A stretch of 64,000 nt of DNA from Kryptolebias marmoratus (Eukaryota > Chordata > Actinopteri > Cyprinodontiformes > Rivulidae). Positions within the stretch are counted from its first letter, which is position 1, and each line of letters begins with the position of its first letter. The stretch lies in assembly GCF_001649575.2 (NCBI RefSeq), contig NC_051436.1, positions 11,320,349-11,384,348 of the forward strand, read 5' to 3'. Shown one piece after another: positions 55,835 through 64,000 of the stretch. The notes beneath the pieces were generated by a model. The model was not told the origin of the DNA. It worked only from the letters and a program-made list of their open reading frames with translations, and made no database searches. Both the position numbers and the translations under genes were made by a program.

Positions 55835-55945
55835 TCATGTGACAACCAGAAACAAGAGGGCCGACCTGTTTGGACTCGGATAGCATTCAAGGAAACTTTC
55901 TGACTTTTCCAACTGCAACAACTGGTTGACATTTTTGACGTAGAC
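55835..55945 (-). CDS. Possible terminal exon inside duplication copy 1
   Basis: On the minus strand an acceptor (TTTTACAG) is followed by 36 codons, beginning VYVKNVNQLLQLEKSES and ending LLFLVVT, then TGA. In copy 2 the equivalent frame is open to the same stop but has lost six codons (18 nt) and its acceptor AG. Of the other coding differences, two are synonymous and four are not, so selection is not evident. No upstream exon with a matching phase was found and the peptide is not recognised. Confidence 0.2.
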   Translation of the reverse strand, partial: VYVKNVNQLLQLEKSESFLECYPSPNRSALLFLVVT

Positions 55946-56079
55946 CTGTAAAACGAGACAGCATGATACATGCAACAAAAACAATATAGTCTTAATACTC
56001 TTATATGAACAGGTTTGATAATCACCCGCCACATAAAGACAAAAGGCTGTCAGAAATGTAATAGTCTTGTGAGTGTGCA

Positions 56080-56225
56080 TGTGTAAACCAGTGTACAGAT
56101 TTTATTTAAACCTCCAGAAAGAAATCACTGGATATTTACATCTGAATAACTTTTGGTGTCAACCCAATTCAAGATGGCTACCACAGCTCATCAGCCTTAG
56201 TAAACGCATAACTGTTTAAAAGGAA
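56080..56225 (+). repeat. 300-bp dispersed family, partial unit
   Basis: TTATTTAAACCTCCAGAAAG, CAACCCAATTCAAGATGGC and ACCACAGCTCATCAGCC mark the copy. It lies in the extra segment of duplication copy 1. Confidence 0.8.
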
Positions 56226-56499
56226 CACTTTTTGGAACTTTATTTATCTGTAAGAAGTAGCCAACAGTGACATGACAGGGGCAATTTGAAGGGCAGCAGG
56301 GGACGGTGCCCGTCTGGTCCCCCAGCTAGATTCACCCATGGATGCTACTCAAAAAACAATAAAAAGTCATCTTCTATAAATGTTTTACTTCTGTGATAAT
56401 TCAGTGCTTTTTCCTTGGATACCTTTAGAGGTGATGTTGCCCCTGAATCCACTGGAGGTAGATCTCAGAGGATGTGGTTACGCGGTAGTTGGGCAAATG

Positions 56500-56690
56500 C
56501 TTCCTCATCGGACCATCTGAATTTACCTAATAGGACCAGCAACATTGAAACATTGCAGCAATAAGCCAGTTTGTTTTTATTGTTGTGAAACATAAAACCT
56601 TTGATTGGGAAACAAATATATGCTTCATTTAGTTAAGTGAGAGTAAAATACTTGTTTCTATTTTAAGGGTCTGGAAACTTTAGTCAGTTA

Positions 56691-56735
<45 letters not shown>

Positions 56736-57195
56736 GCATAAGTACACAAGAGATAATATAAAAGAAAAGGACATAAAAGCATGTAAAACATAAAATCATG
56801 CAGCCCACACTTGTAATTCAAAGCTTGCCTAAAGAAACAGGTCTTCAGCTGCTGTTCAACAGAATCAACAAAAATATGTCTGAGTCTGAGGTCTGAGGCT
56901 GTTAATAAAAGGCACTGGTTCTTCTCTGAACAAGATCCAGAATTTTTCTGCTTTCATTATCGTCATCACATCTCTGTGTATTTACATTCGGCTCCTGGAT
57001 GAACTCTGGTTGCTGGACTTGAAAAGAAAAGAGAGCAGTCCAAAACCCTCAGTCTGACGCTGACCTCTTGTGGATCAAACAAAGCACTACTCCCTCCTCG
57101 GATGGAGCGAATCAGAGACGCTGGGGCTTTTAGTTTTTCAGCTCATTGTGCTTTTTGAAGCACGTAAGTAAAAGTATTGACGCTGTGTCAGTGAA
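56500..57195. other. Unique spacer between duplicated copies
   Basis: Contains an (AT)n-(GT)n compound microsatellite at about 56690-56732. No exon is supported. Confidence 0.5.
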
Positions 57196-57198
57196 ACA

Positions 57199-57335
57199 CG
57201 TTAAAAGGGTAGTTCAGATCTTTGAGGTGGGGTTCTATTGAAAGGTTATGAACAACTGATCTCTTACTGCAGTAGATAACTGTTTGGACAACCTCAGTTT
57301 CAAGAAATGGAATTGAATTCTGACCACATTGACGG
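57199..57335 (+). mobile_element. AGTTC-type MITE arm
   Basis: TTAAAAGGGTAGTTCAG, TTTGAGGTGGGGTTC, AAAGGTTATGAACAACTG and CTGTTTGGACAACCTCAG are present. The partner arm is not seen nearby. Confidence 0.65.
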
Positions 57336-57373
57336 TTAGCTCAATCAGAGCCAGGATTATAGTGAATTGCTGC

Positions 57374-58235
57374 TGTATTAAAGCAACTCTAATCCTAAAC
57401 ATTTGATATTAGTTCATCCAAATGTTGCTTCATAAATTAGCCTTTAACTTTGTTAATGACATCTCCTTTTAGTCAAAGTAGTCAAAGGTTTTTTTCTTTT
57501 AAATTGAAGCCCAGAGGGTGTTCAGTTTGTTTCTGTATCCAATAACAACAATAAAAACATTTCACAAATCTGCCGCTGGCATCCTTTGCAAGCACGTCAT
57601 TCATCCACATTATTTAGTCATGTAACAACCAGAAACAAGAGGGCCGACCTGTTTGGACTTGGATCGCATTCAAGGAAACTGTCTGACTGGTTGACATTTT
57701 GGACGCAGACACGTAAAACGAGACTCTTTAGTACAGCATGACATGCAACAAAAACTACAGTCTTAATATACTGATATGAACAGGTCTTGAAAAGACAGGG
57801 ACATTTTGAAGGGAAATCAGATGTTAGTAGGGGCCGGTGCCCCTCCGACCCCCCAGCTAGGTTCACCCATGGATGCTACAGTATAAAGCAGGGGTGGGCA
57901 ATCTTGGTCCTTGAGAGCCACCATCCTGCATGTTTTCCTTGTTTCCCTGCTCCAACACACCTGATTCAGTGGTTAAATCACCTCATCATGTCCTGCAGAA
58001 GCCTGTTAATCACCCATTGATTCAAATCAGGTGTGTTAAAGCAAGGAAAGAAGTAAAACATGCAGGATAGTGGCCCTCGAGGACCAGGATTGGCCACCCC
58101 TGGTATAAAGTAATCCTCCTATAAATATATTCTGTGATAATTTAGTGCTTCTCCCTTATATCGTATACCCTTAGAGGTGATGTTGCCCCTGGAACCACTG
58201 GAGGTAGATCTCTGAGGATGCGTCTACCGGGGGCC
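57374..58235. repeat. Local duplication, copy 2
   Basis: Copy 2 aligns with 55579-56492. It carries the hAT MITE at 57889-58102 and lacks the 259-base segment of copy 1. Confidence 0.85.
57889..58102. mobile_element. hAT-type MITE with 8-bp target duplication
   Basis: The element runs from CAGGGGTGGGC to GCCACCCCTG, with perfect terminal CAGGGGTG/CACCCCTG and largely complementary halves. It is flanked on both sides by GTATAAAG, an exact 8-bp target duplication, the length expected of hAT transposition. Copy 1 of the local duplication shows the unoccupied site. The 214-bp element has no coding capacity. A sister copy lies at 7264-7475. Confidence 0.93.
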
Positions 58236-58239
58236 GTTT

Positions 58240-59785
58240 ACACAAAGCTGTTTTTACAGTAAAACTGTGAGGCTCTCCCTGCTGCCGCAGAAGGACGACG
58301 GTGACGGAGCAGCAGCGTTTAGGCGAGACGACCGGGCAGCAGCGGTGAGGAGAGAAGGACTACCAGCAGTCAGATGGGAGAAAAGGCAGGAAGAGGGAAA
58401 ACGTAAGAAGAAAGATTAAATTCTGCCGAACAAGAGAAAGTGTCTGTTATCAGGAGCCCGAACACAGAATTAACATACTGAGGGCTGACTAATAAAAACG
58501 ATAAAACCTGCTGTGCATATTTTTTATTCCCTGATGAAGCTGATTTAGATAAGAGAGAAGAGGGAATTATCACCCAGGGGAGAATCCTTTATTATCCAGA
58601 AGCTGGCTCTAAACCTGTAATTTCGTTTTTAAACCAATGACTAGAGCCGAGACTTTTTTATTTTACTTTCCAAGAGTGTTTTCAGCCTTTTATCATACAA
58701 CCCCAGTCCCTAAAAAACACAATCTTCTTTCCTTTTTAACTAATATTTGTAAACAAAATGTAAATAACTTAAATGGTTTGTAATCCTCGCCCATCAGAAT
58801 GTGTTTTTACAGTGTATTTAATAAAAAACATACAGTATATTGGGATTTTAGTGATTCACTATTTTGCACAGTGTTTCAGAAGGTTTTAACATGATTTAGA
58901 TTATGAATGTACATTAAATATATTTTTAATATAAAACAAAATATTATAATTGTTGCTTTGTGAAGTTAATAAACCTCCTGAGTCCAAAACTGTTGCTTAG
59001 TGTCCATTTTTGATTTTCTCATTACAGTACTTGGATTAGTTGGACCTTCAGGCATAAACAGGAAATAATGTTTCTGATCAAAAATTCCAATGTTGTTTTT
59101 TATTAAAAATGTTTTTTTTTTAATTAAAAATAAAAAGCAAGTCAACTTTAAGCTGAACAGAATAAAATATTAATGCAGATACTGTATTCAAATGGGGATT
59201 TAGATTTAGATTCTAATGAATATTTTTTTATATTCTGTTTTTTTTTTCCTCTTTGTAATATCCGATCTAACATTCTGGTAGAGGAATTTAAAACATCTCT
59301 TTTGGTCTAAAAAATAAATAAATTGAGGAGTCTTTTCACTTCGTAAAACTTTCACAGGTTTTAAATCTTAAAAAATGGGAAAGAAAACCACTGTAATGTT
59401 TGTTTTGTTCTCATGTTGCGTGCATCTAAAGGTTTCTGTAAACAGACAGAGACCTTTAGATGCAAATGAAAGTGATGCTATTGCTGCACTGCACATAAAG
59501 AACCTGACTGATTTCACTTCACTCCTCACAGTGCATGGAAACTTCTTGTTCTGCTTTGTGGCCAGGTGGAGGGTTTGTTTCTGATGCTGAGCGTGAGACG
59601 AAGAGGAAGAAGCCGAGATTGGATGATTAGACGCGTCAGCTGCAAATGGCTGACGGACACAGGAAGATGCAGAGATCTGGGAATAAACATGGGAAGGAGG
59701 AAACAAAAACATACCCATTTCATGAAGATCAAAACGATAAATGTGTTGTTTCACGTGATAACTGTGCCGAGGCTGTGAATGGATC
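58240..59785. other. Unique AT-rich stretch, no gene seen
   Basis: 58250-58380 is GC-richer with CAGCAG words; the rest is AT-rich with T-runs near 59115 and 59239. No exon is supported. Confidence 0.4.
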
Positions 59786-59794
59786 AACTAAGTA

Positions 59795-60400
59795 AAAAGC
59801 AGAGCATTAGCTAAAAGACAAAAAGAGCAAAACAATAGCTAAACGCTAAGGAAAGAAAAAATTATAGCTAAAGGCCAAAACTAGCAAAAAACTAGCGAAA
59901 AGTTTAAAGCAGCAAAGGGGTAGCTAAAACTGGCAAGAAGTTACTTAAAAGTAACAACAGGCCAGCTAAAAGCTTAAAGTAGCAGAATGGTAACTAAAAG
60001 TAGCTGAAGGCCAGATAAAAGCTAAACATAGTAAAACTCTAACTAAAAACTAAAGTAGCAGCTAAATAGCAGCTAAAGGTATCAAAAGACCAGTTTAAAG
60101 GTAAAAGTATTCAAATGCTAAGTAAAAGCTAGAGTAGCAGAAGGCTGGTTAAAAGTAACAAAAGGCTAACTAAAAGCTAAAAGTAGTAAAATGGTACCTA
60201 AAAGTAGCTAAAGGCCAGTTAAAAGCTAAATATAACAAAATGCTAACTTGAAGTTAAAAGTAGCAAAGCACTGACTAAAAACTAAGGTAGCAGAGTAGCA
60301 GCTAAAAGTAACAAAAGGCCAGTTTAAAGGTAAAAGTAGTAAAATGCTAACTAAAAGCCAAAAGTAGCAGAATGGTAGCTAAAAACTAAAAAGCTTGTTT
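59795..60400 (+). repeat. GCTAAAAG degenerate minisatellite, long array
   Basis: About 600 bp of imperfect ~20-bp units built from AGCTAAAAGTAGCAAAA, CTAACTAAAAGC and GGCCAGTTAAAAGC. It ends in a truncated form of the family tail (TTGTTTTGATATATGACTG, about 60396-60475). Confidence 0.85.
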
Positions 60401-60675
60401 TGATATATGACTGACTATAATGGCACAAATAATGCACAAGCAGGACTTCAAAATGTACAGAAACGAAATATCTGTAAAACAATAGTGTGAACGTTAAGTC
60501 AGCGTACGCACAATAAGCACCTTAAATAATAAAAATCTGTAACAGGCCTCACGCTGTCTGGAGAACCCCAAGGTGGTGGATTTGGTTTTCTCGTCCACCT
60601 GGTTCCCTCTTTTAAATCGGGGTTTTGGAGGACATGGATGCACGGCTGTGAGGGGTCTCCTGAGGGGCCGTGAGG
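60401..60675. other. Truncated tail, then unique sequence
   Basis: The first 75 bases match the middle of the minisatellite tail. The rest is GC-richer, just downstream of a probable stop codon on the minus strand; it may be 3' untranslated sequence, though no AATAAA was found on that strand. Confidence 0.35.
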
Positions 60676-60963
60676 TCAGGTGTGTGCCGCCAATTTAAAG
60701 GTATCATCTCTGGACCTGACAGCAGCCAGAAGGACGGTGTCCACTGGCAGGAGCTGAAGCAGGTGAGGAAACAGCTGCTCTGCATGATTTAAGCAGCCCT
60801 TTGGATGGAGGTGCCGAGTGACTGGAGAGCAGGTTTCTTCAGACACTTTGATTTTGCAGACGGCGGGCTGTCCAATCAAAGGGAGCTGTGCAGAGCGGGA
60901 GCTGATCAGTTTTGACACCAGATCAAGCAACAAACTGCTGCGGTGAAGTTCGTTCACCAATGA
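60676..60963 (-). CDS. Probable last coding exon, unrecognised protein
   Basis: On the minus strand an acceptor (TTGTCTTTGAATC to GAGTCCAG) is followed by 95 codons and a TGA. The peptide starts SLVNELHRSSLLLDLVSKL and ends with a leucine-rich segment (AEQLFPHLLQLLPVDTVLL). Codon use looks like real coding sequence. It starts in phase 0, which matches the phase-0 donor of the exon at 62474-62632; the intron between them (about 1,510 bp) is filled with MITE and minisatellite DNA. The frame has no domain I can name. It is the C-terminal part of a protein whose N-terminus lies upstream, possibly beyond the window edge. Confidence 0.55.
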   Translation of the reverse strand, partial: SLVNELHRSSLLLDLVSKLISSRSAQLPLIGQPAVCKIKVSEETCSPVTRHLHPKGCLNHAEQLFPHLLQLLPVDTVLLAAVRSRDDTFKLAAHT

Positions 60964-61149
60964 CTGGACTCTTATTTAGATTCAAAGACAAACAACAGCT
61001 GTTCATCATTTTTCTACACGGAGAACATCTGTGACAGCCGAAGTCTGTGAATTACAAGCTGTCTTTTGATTACCATATATATTTATTTAAATTACATCTT
61101 TGTTTATGTCTCATTTTTAGAAATATTTCAATTCAACATGTTTGTCACA

Positions 61150-61290
61150 AAAGACTTAAATGGACACATGAGATATTTTGAAGTGAAGTTCTGTGGAAGG
61201 TGTATGAACAGTTACTATCTTACCTGTGGTAGATATCTCTTTGAACAACCTCAGTTTGGAGAGATGGAGTCAAAGGTGAAGTCCGTTTGA
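61150..61290 (+). mobile_element. AGTTC-type MITE arm
   Basis: GAAGTGAAGTTCTGTGGAAG, CTTACCTGTGGTAGATATC and GAACAACCTCAGTTTGG are present. It faces an inverted arm at 62150-62310 across the minisatellite array. Confidence 0.6.
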
Positions 61291-61294
61291 ACTC

Positions 61295-61470
61295 AGAAGT
61301 TGCAATTTCCAAGTCAAAACAATCAACTGGAACATGTCCAAGAGAATTCTGACCAACCGCAACCTCAAATTCCAATATGGCTGACTTGTGGCCATATTAT
61401 CTGGCCCTTGAAAGTCGTAAATTTTTATTTCTGTCAACTTGTTTCCTAATAAATTAGTTGCACACATAGC
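61295..61470 (+). repeat. Tail-related segment before the array
   Basis: GAGAATTCTGACCAACCGC and CAACCTCAAATTCC match the tail at 61965-61998, placing a partial tail copy upstream of the array as well. Confidence 0.55.
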
Positions 61471-61471
61471 A

Positions 61472-61772
61472 GCAAAATGCTCACTAAAGGCTAAGAGTAG
61501 TAAAAGGCTAGCTAAAAGCTAAAATAGCAATCAGCTAGCTATCGAAAGGTTAACTAGAAGCTAAAAGTACAAAATATTAGCTAAAAGCTAAATATGCCAA
61601 CAGGCTAACTAAAAGCTAAGAGTATCTAAATGCTAGCTGAAAAGTAGTAAAAGGCTGGCTTAACGTAAAAGGAGCAAACAGCTAGCTAAAAGTAGCAGAA
61701 CAGTAGCCAAAAGTAGCAAAGGGCTAGCTAAAACTAGCGAAAGAGTAGCTAAATGCTAAAAGTTAAAACATC
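61472..61772 (+). repeat. GCTAAAAG degenerate minisatellite
   Basis: Imperfect ~20-bp units such as GCTAGCTAAAAGCTAAAA and CTAGCTAAAAGTAGCAGAA. It runs straight into the tail. Confidence 0.88.
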
Positions 61773-62092
61773 GAGCCAGTATGCTAAAGCAAATTTCAAA
61801 GAGAACATTTTCAAATGAGTAGAAGAGTTCTCTGCGTATTTCTGTGGGGAAAATATTTGTAAAAGAAGTTAAATATTTTGGAAAGTATGTATGTTTTGAT
61901 GTACGAATGGCTAAAATAGTACAGCGTTTGCAGAAGTAGCTAGATGTCCGACTTCAGGGGACATTCAGGAGAATTCTGACCCACCACAACCTCAAAACGC
62001 CAAAATGGCTGATTTGTGCACTTGAAAGTGGAAAAAAGTTACCGAAAAATTGGAAAACAATATGGTGAATGCTGAATCAGCATTGACCCAGC
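61773..62092 (+). mobile_element. Conserved tail of the minisatellite family, best copy
   Basis: About 300 bp shares CTGCGTATTTCTGTGGGG, GTATGTTTTGATGTACG and the terminal palindrome AATGCTGAATCAGCATT (about 62068-62084) with the 32.3-kb locus. No coding content. Confidence 0.7.
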
Positions 62093-62149
62093 AAATTTCA
62101 CTGTTTACTGTAGCTGCAGGTGGTTATAGATGTTGCAGGTTTATTTAAG

Positions 62150-62312
62150 ACAGCAATATTTCACATTTGTCTCAAACTAACCATTAGCTCACCAGTAGGA
62201 TCAAAATTCAGGTTTTTCTCCAGACTCAGGTCGTTAAAAGCGCTATCTACAACAGGTAACATAATAATTGTTCTCAATCTTAACTACCACTTCAATAACA
62301 AACACTTGTGCC
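62150..62312 (-). mobile_element. AGTTC-type MITE arm, inverted
   Basis: ACTAACCATTAGCTCACCAG, TTTTTCTCCAGACTCAGG, GCGCTATCTACAACAGG and AACTACCACTTC are the reverse of the arm at 61150-61290. Confidence 0.6.
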
Positions 62313-62473
62313 TACAGTGCATTTTTTTTAGCAACGTTCTTGAATAAAACTGCAACCATTTTTGAATTTTCCGAAACGCCAACACATACACTTTTCCAGA
62401 CTCTTCCTGTCTTTTTTCCAATGCTTTGAATTTTCCTGATTTGCTCGGCTTCGGGACCAGTGCGAGCACTGAC

Positions 62474-62632
62474 CTGACAGTGAACCGTGTGAAATAGACG
62501 CCCGTGTGGAAACCAGGAGGTCAACAAGCGTTCCTGTGTGATGAGGCTGTGCAGACACGTTGCTTCTGTATCGCTGAGCAGGAGAAATGAGGAAAACGCA
62601 TCTCCAGGCTTAAAAGTAAGCGCCACAATGCA
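62474..62632 (-). CDS. Internal coding exon, unrecognised protein
   Basis: This 159-nt segment is the best coding exon in the window. On the minus strand it follows a strong acceptor (pyrimidine tract ending TTGTTCTCAG) and ends at a near-consensus donor (CAG|GTCAGT). It is open in phase 0 at both ends and encodes 53 residues, with LTFKPGDAFSSFLLL and CLHSLITQERLLTSW as the clearest stretches. The next exon in phase is at 60676-60963. No domain or family was recognised. Confidence 0.6.
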
Positions 62633-62869
62633 CTGAGAACAAGATGCTGAAAAGGCTTTTTTTTAGTGTTTATATGTTGTCAACATACTGTGTTTCTCAG
62701 TACTTACGTTTCCATACATGTGTTTTAAGTATCTCTAGATGATCTTTCTCCCTATATATCACCATATATGTCTTACTGTTAAATTATGAAAACAGAATAA
62801 CTAAAATGATCAAGTGAATTGTATGATACACTTCCGGTTCAGTGTGGATCCGCAGATTGATAACAGTTT

Positions 62870-63192
62870 TCATTTGAACTCATCTTGTGGCATTTGTCTT
62901 CTTTTTCTTTTTTCTGTCTCCGTCTGTAAACAGTGCTCAGGCCTCTCTAGAAAGTCACCGTTTTGACTTTTTATTTGCAGTTCTTCGTCTGTCCCTCTCG
63001 TCTCCTTGCAGTTAAAAATGTGGAAATCAGAGTGCGGCGTTTGCTCCGTATCAGGTGACGACCTTGTGTTGCTGCGATCGGCCTCATCCTCGTTCGTGCC
63101 CAAAATTAGATCGAGTCGATAATTTTTGAAGTCTTCGGGTTGCGCCAAAGTGTCTGGGTCCTGGAGTACTGGAGCCACAGCTGAGGTCTTGT
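62870..63192 (-). CDS. Open coding-like stretch, possible alternative exon
   Basis: On the minus strand a good acceptor (CCAATTCCCTGCAG) precedes about 107 codons rich in acidic and polar residues (DPDTLAQPEDFKNYRLDL, GTNEDEADRS), ending in a basic patch (EKRKRRQ) and TGA. The same frame is open upstream to about 63345 with FEWPRIENLTLFVL. It has no phase-0 donor, so it does not splice neatly to the exon at 62474-62632. It may be a terminal exon of an alternative transcript, part of another gene, or a retained intron. The protein is not recognised. Confidence 0.35.
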
Positions 63193-63330
63193 CTGCAGGG
63201 AATTGGAGGACAGATACATCCAACATTCTCATGATTTCTATCAGTTTAACTTGAGGGAGTACGAACAGGGTCAAGTTTTCAATTCGAGGCCATTCAAAAA
63301 GTCTTGTTTGTCTTTCACAGCAGAGTGTAC

Positions 63331-63381
63331 CTTGGAAAGGTCATATAAGCCCCATGCTAACATAAGTATGCATATTTTAAA
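63331..63381 (-). CDS. Possible short upstream exon
   Basis: A 51-nt phase-0 segment encodes FKICILMLAWGLYDLSK between a T-rich acceptor (AATTCAAAGGCAG) and a donor AAG|GTACAC. Its phase fits the exon at 62474-62632. Short length and a moderate acceptor make it uncertain; it could instead hold a start codon (MLAWGLYDLSK) after 5' untranslated sequence. Confidence 0.25.
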
Positions 63382-63384
63382 CTG

Positions 63385-64000
63385 CCTTTGAATTGTTGGA
63401 AAAAAACACAGAAATCCGAAGGAAAATTGTGTTGAAACAGAGAGAACGTTGTGACGGTGCGGCGAGAGGTTGGAGAAGGAGTTAGCAGCGGCCGTTAGCC
63501 ACTCTAACCCAAAACAGCAGGACGCACTTTTGAAGTATTCCACACTTTCGATTTATTTAACTTCGTCCACGTAAAGCCAGATCTCCACGGTACTAAGCAT
63601 TATATTTCCATACATGAGAAAAGTAACGTTAGTTTACCGCTCTGCACCTCATCATCACCTATCTTCTCTTCTACAACAAAACGGAAAACTAGTTCTTCTT
63701 CTGTACAATAGTACAACAAAGGGAGTAGGCGCCCCCTTGTGGTGATACCTACTCATCTCTAGGAACCAAACAGCATAATGACTGTTACATATGCCCCCCA
63801 GGTAAACAAAGGCTGTCCTCAGCCGCACACGACTATAGGCACCAGTACAGAATATAGCAAAGCAATACATAGCCATAAAACTGTAGTTACACATGGGGCA
63901 GGTATCAAATCACACCTGTATACATATCTGTGGATAATGGTAACACACAGTCAGCTTAAGTCCCAAAATGCAAACATACAATCAGTGTGAAACTCTTTTT
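63385..64000. other. Window end, possible 5' region of the minus-strand gene
   Basis: 63430-63540 is GC-rich with CpG (GCGGCCGTTAGCC) and could be a first-exon or promoter region for the minus-strand gene. Further right nothing was recognised. A CCCCCTTGTGG phrase near 63731 is a common fish repeat word. Confidence 0.25.

Larger units (their letters stand above)
55579..56492. repeat. Local duplication, copy 1
   Basis: Aligned with copy 2 (57374-58235) through AACATTTCATATCAGTTCATG, GAAGCCCAGAGGG, AGAAACAAGAGGGCCGACC, TTCACCCATGGATGCTAC and GAGGTGATGTTGCCCCTG words. Copy 1 has about 259 extra bases (56015-56273) that include a 300-bp-family fragment, and lacks the hAT MITE found in copy 2. 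Confidence 0.85.

Noticed and set aside
62870..63192. Treating the acidic frame as a confident internal exon of the right-end gene
   Set aside because: No donor in the required phase exists before its stop codon, so it was kept as a low-confidence alternative only.

Overview
The window looks like vertebrate nuclear DNA, most probably from a percomorph teleost. It is AT-leaning, has many CA/GT, CT and AT microsatellites, and carries Tc1-like, hAT-like, non-LTR and LTR-type fossils plus MITE families I associate with teleost genomes. Assignment to a species is not possible from the sequence. No bacterial-style genes, tRNAs, rRNAs or CRISPR arrays were seen. Four assembly gaps (178, 20, 483 and 58 N) sit in or beside low-complexity DNA.

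Most of the window is intergenic or intronic. From left to right: 1-10 kb is mostly unique sequence with microsatellites, one possible short exon (2560-2642), a hAT-type palindromic MITE (7264) and a Tc1 fragment (8860). 10-20 kb holds a broken Tc1 transposase (minus strand, 10370-11265), three inverted-repeat elements (13.2, 14.1 and 18.8 kb), a CTTTTAGC minisatellite (15.8-16.2 kb) and a triple tandem of a ~300-bp repeat (17.06-18.02 kb). 20-22 kb is GC-rich, with a CRE/TATA promoter-like site and a G-quadruplex tract. 22-35 kb has more copies of the 300-bp family, a second Tc1 pseudogene (27.1-28.1 kb) and unique blocks that could be conserved regulatory DNA. 35-52 kb has LTR-like elements, a LINE-type tail, a BED-finger relic of a hAT transposase and a candidate membrane-anchor exon (about 41.85-42.06 kb). 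54-58 kb contains a local duplication of roughly 0.9 kb whose two copies have since gained different insertions. 59.8-62.1 kb is dominated by GCTAAAAG minisatellites with a shared tail.

The strongest protein-coding signal is at the right end on the minus strand. Two phase-0 exons (62474-62632 and 60676-60963) have matching splice signals, lie across a repeat-filled intron of about 1.5 kb, and run to a stop codon. I do not recognise the protein. A short upstream exon (63331-63381) and an alternative open stretch (62870-63192) are weaker.

The most unusual structure is the dispersed ~300-bp unit, present at 14 loci in both orientations and in tandem runs of up to three. Several diverged copies keep one shared reading frame with the same short peptide motifs. 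A second composite family joins a GCTAAAAG minisatellite to a conserved ~270-bp tail ending in a short palindrome. Both could be non-autonomous mobile elements with internal tandem repeats.
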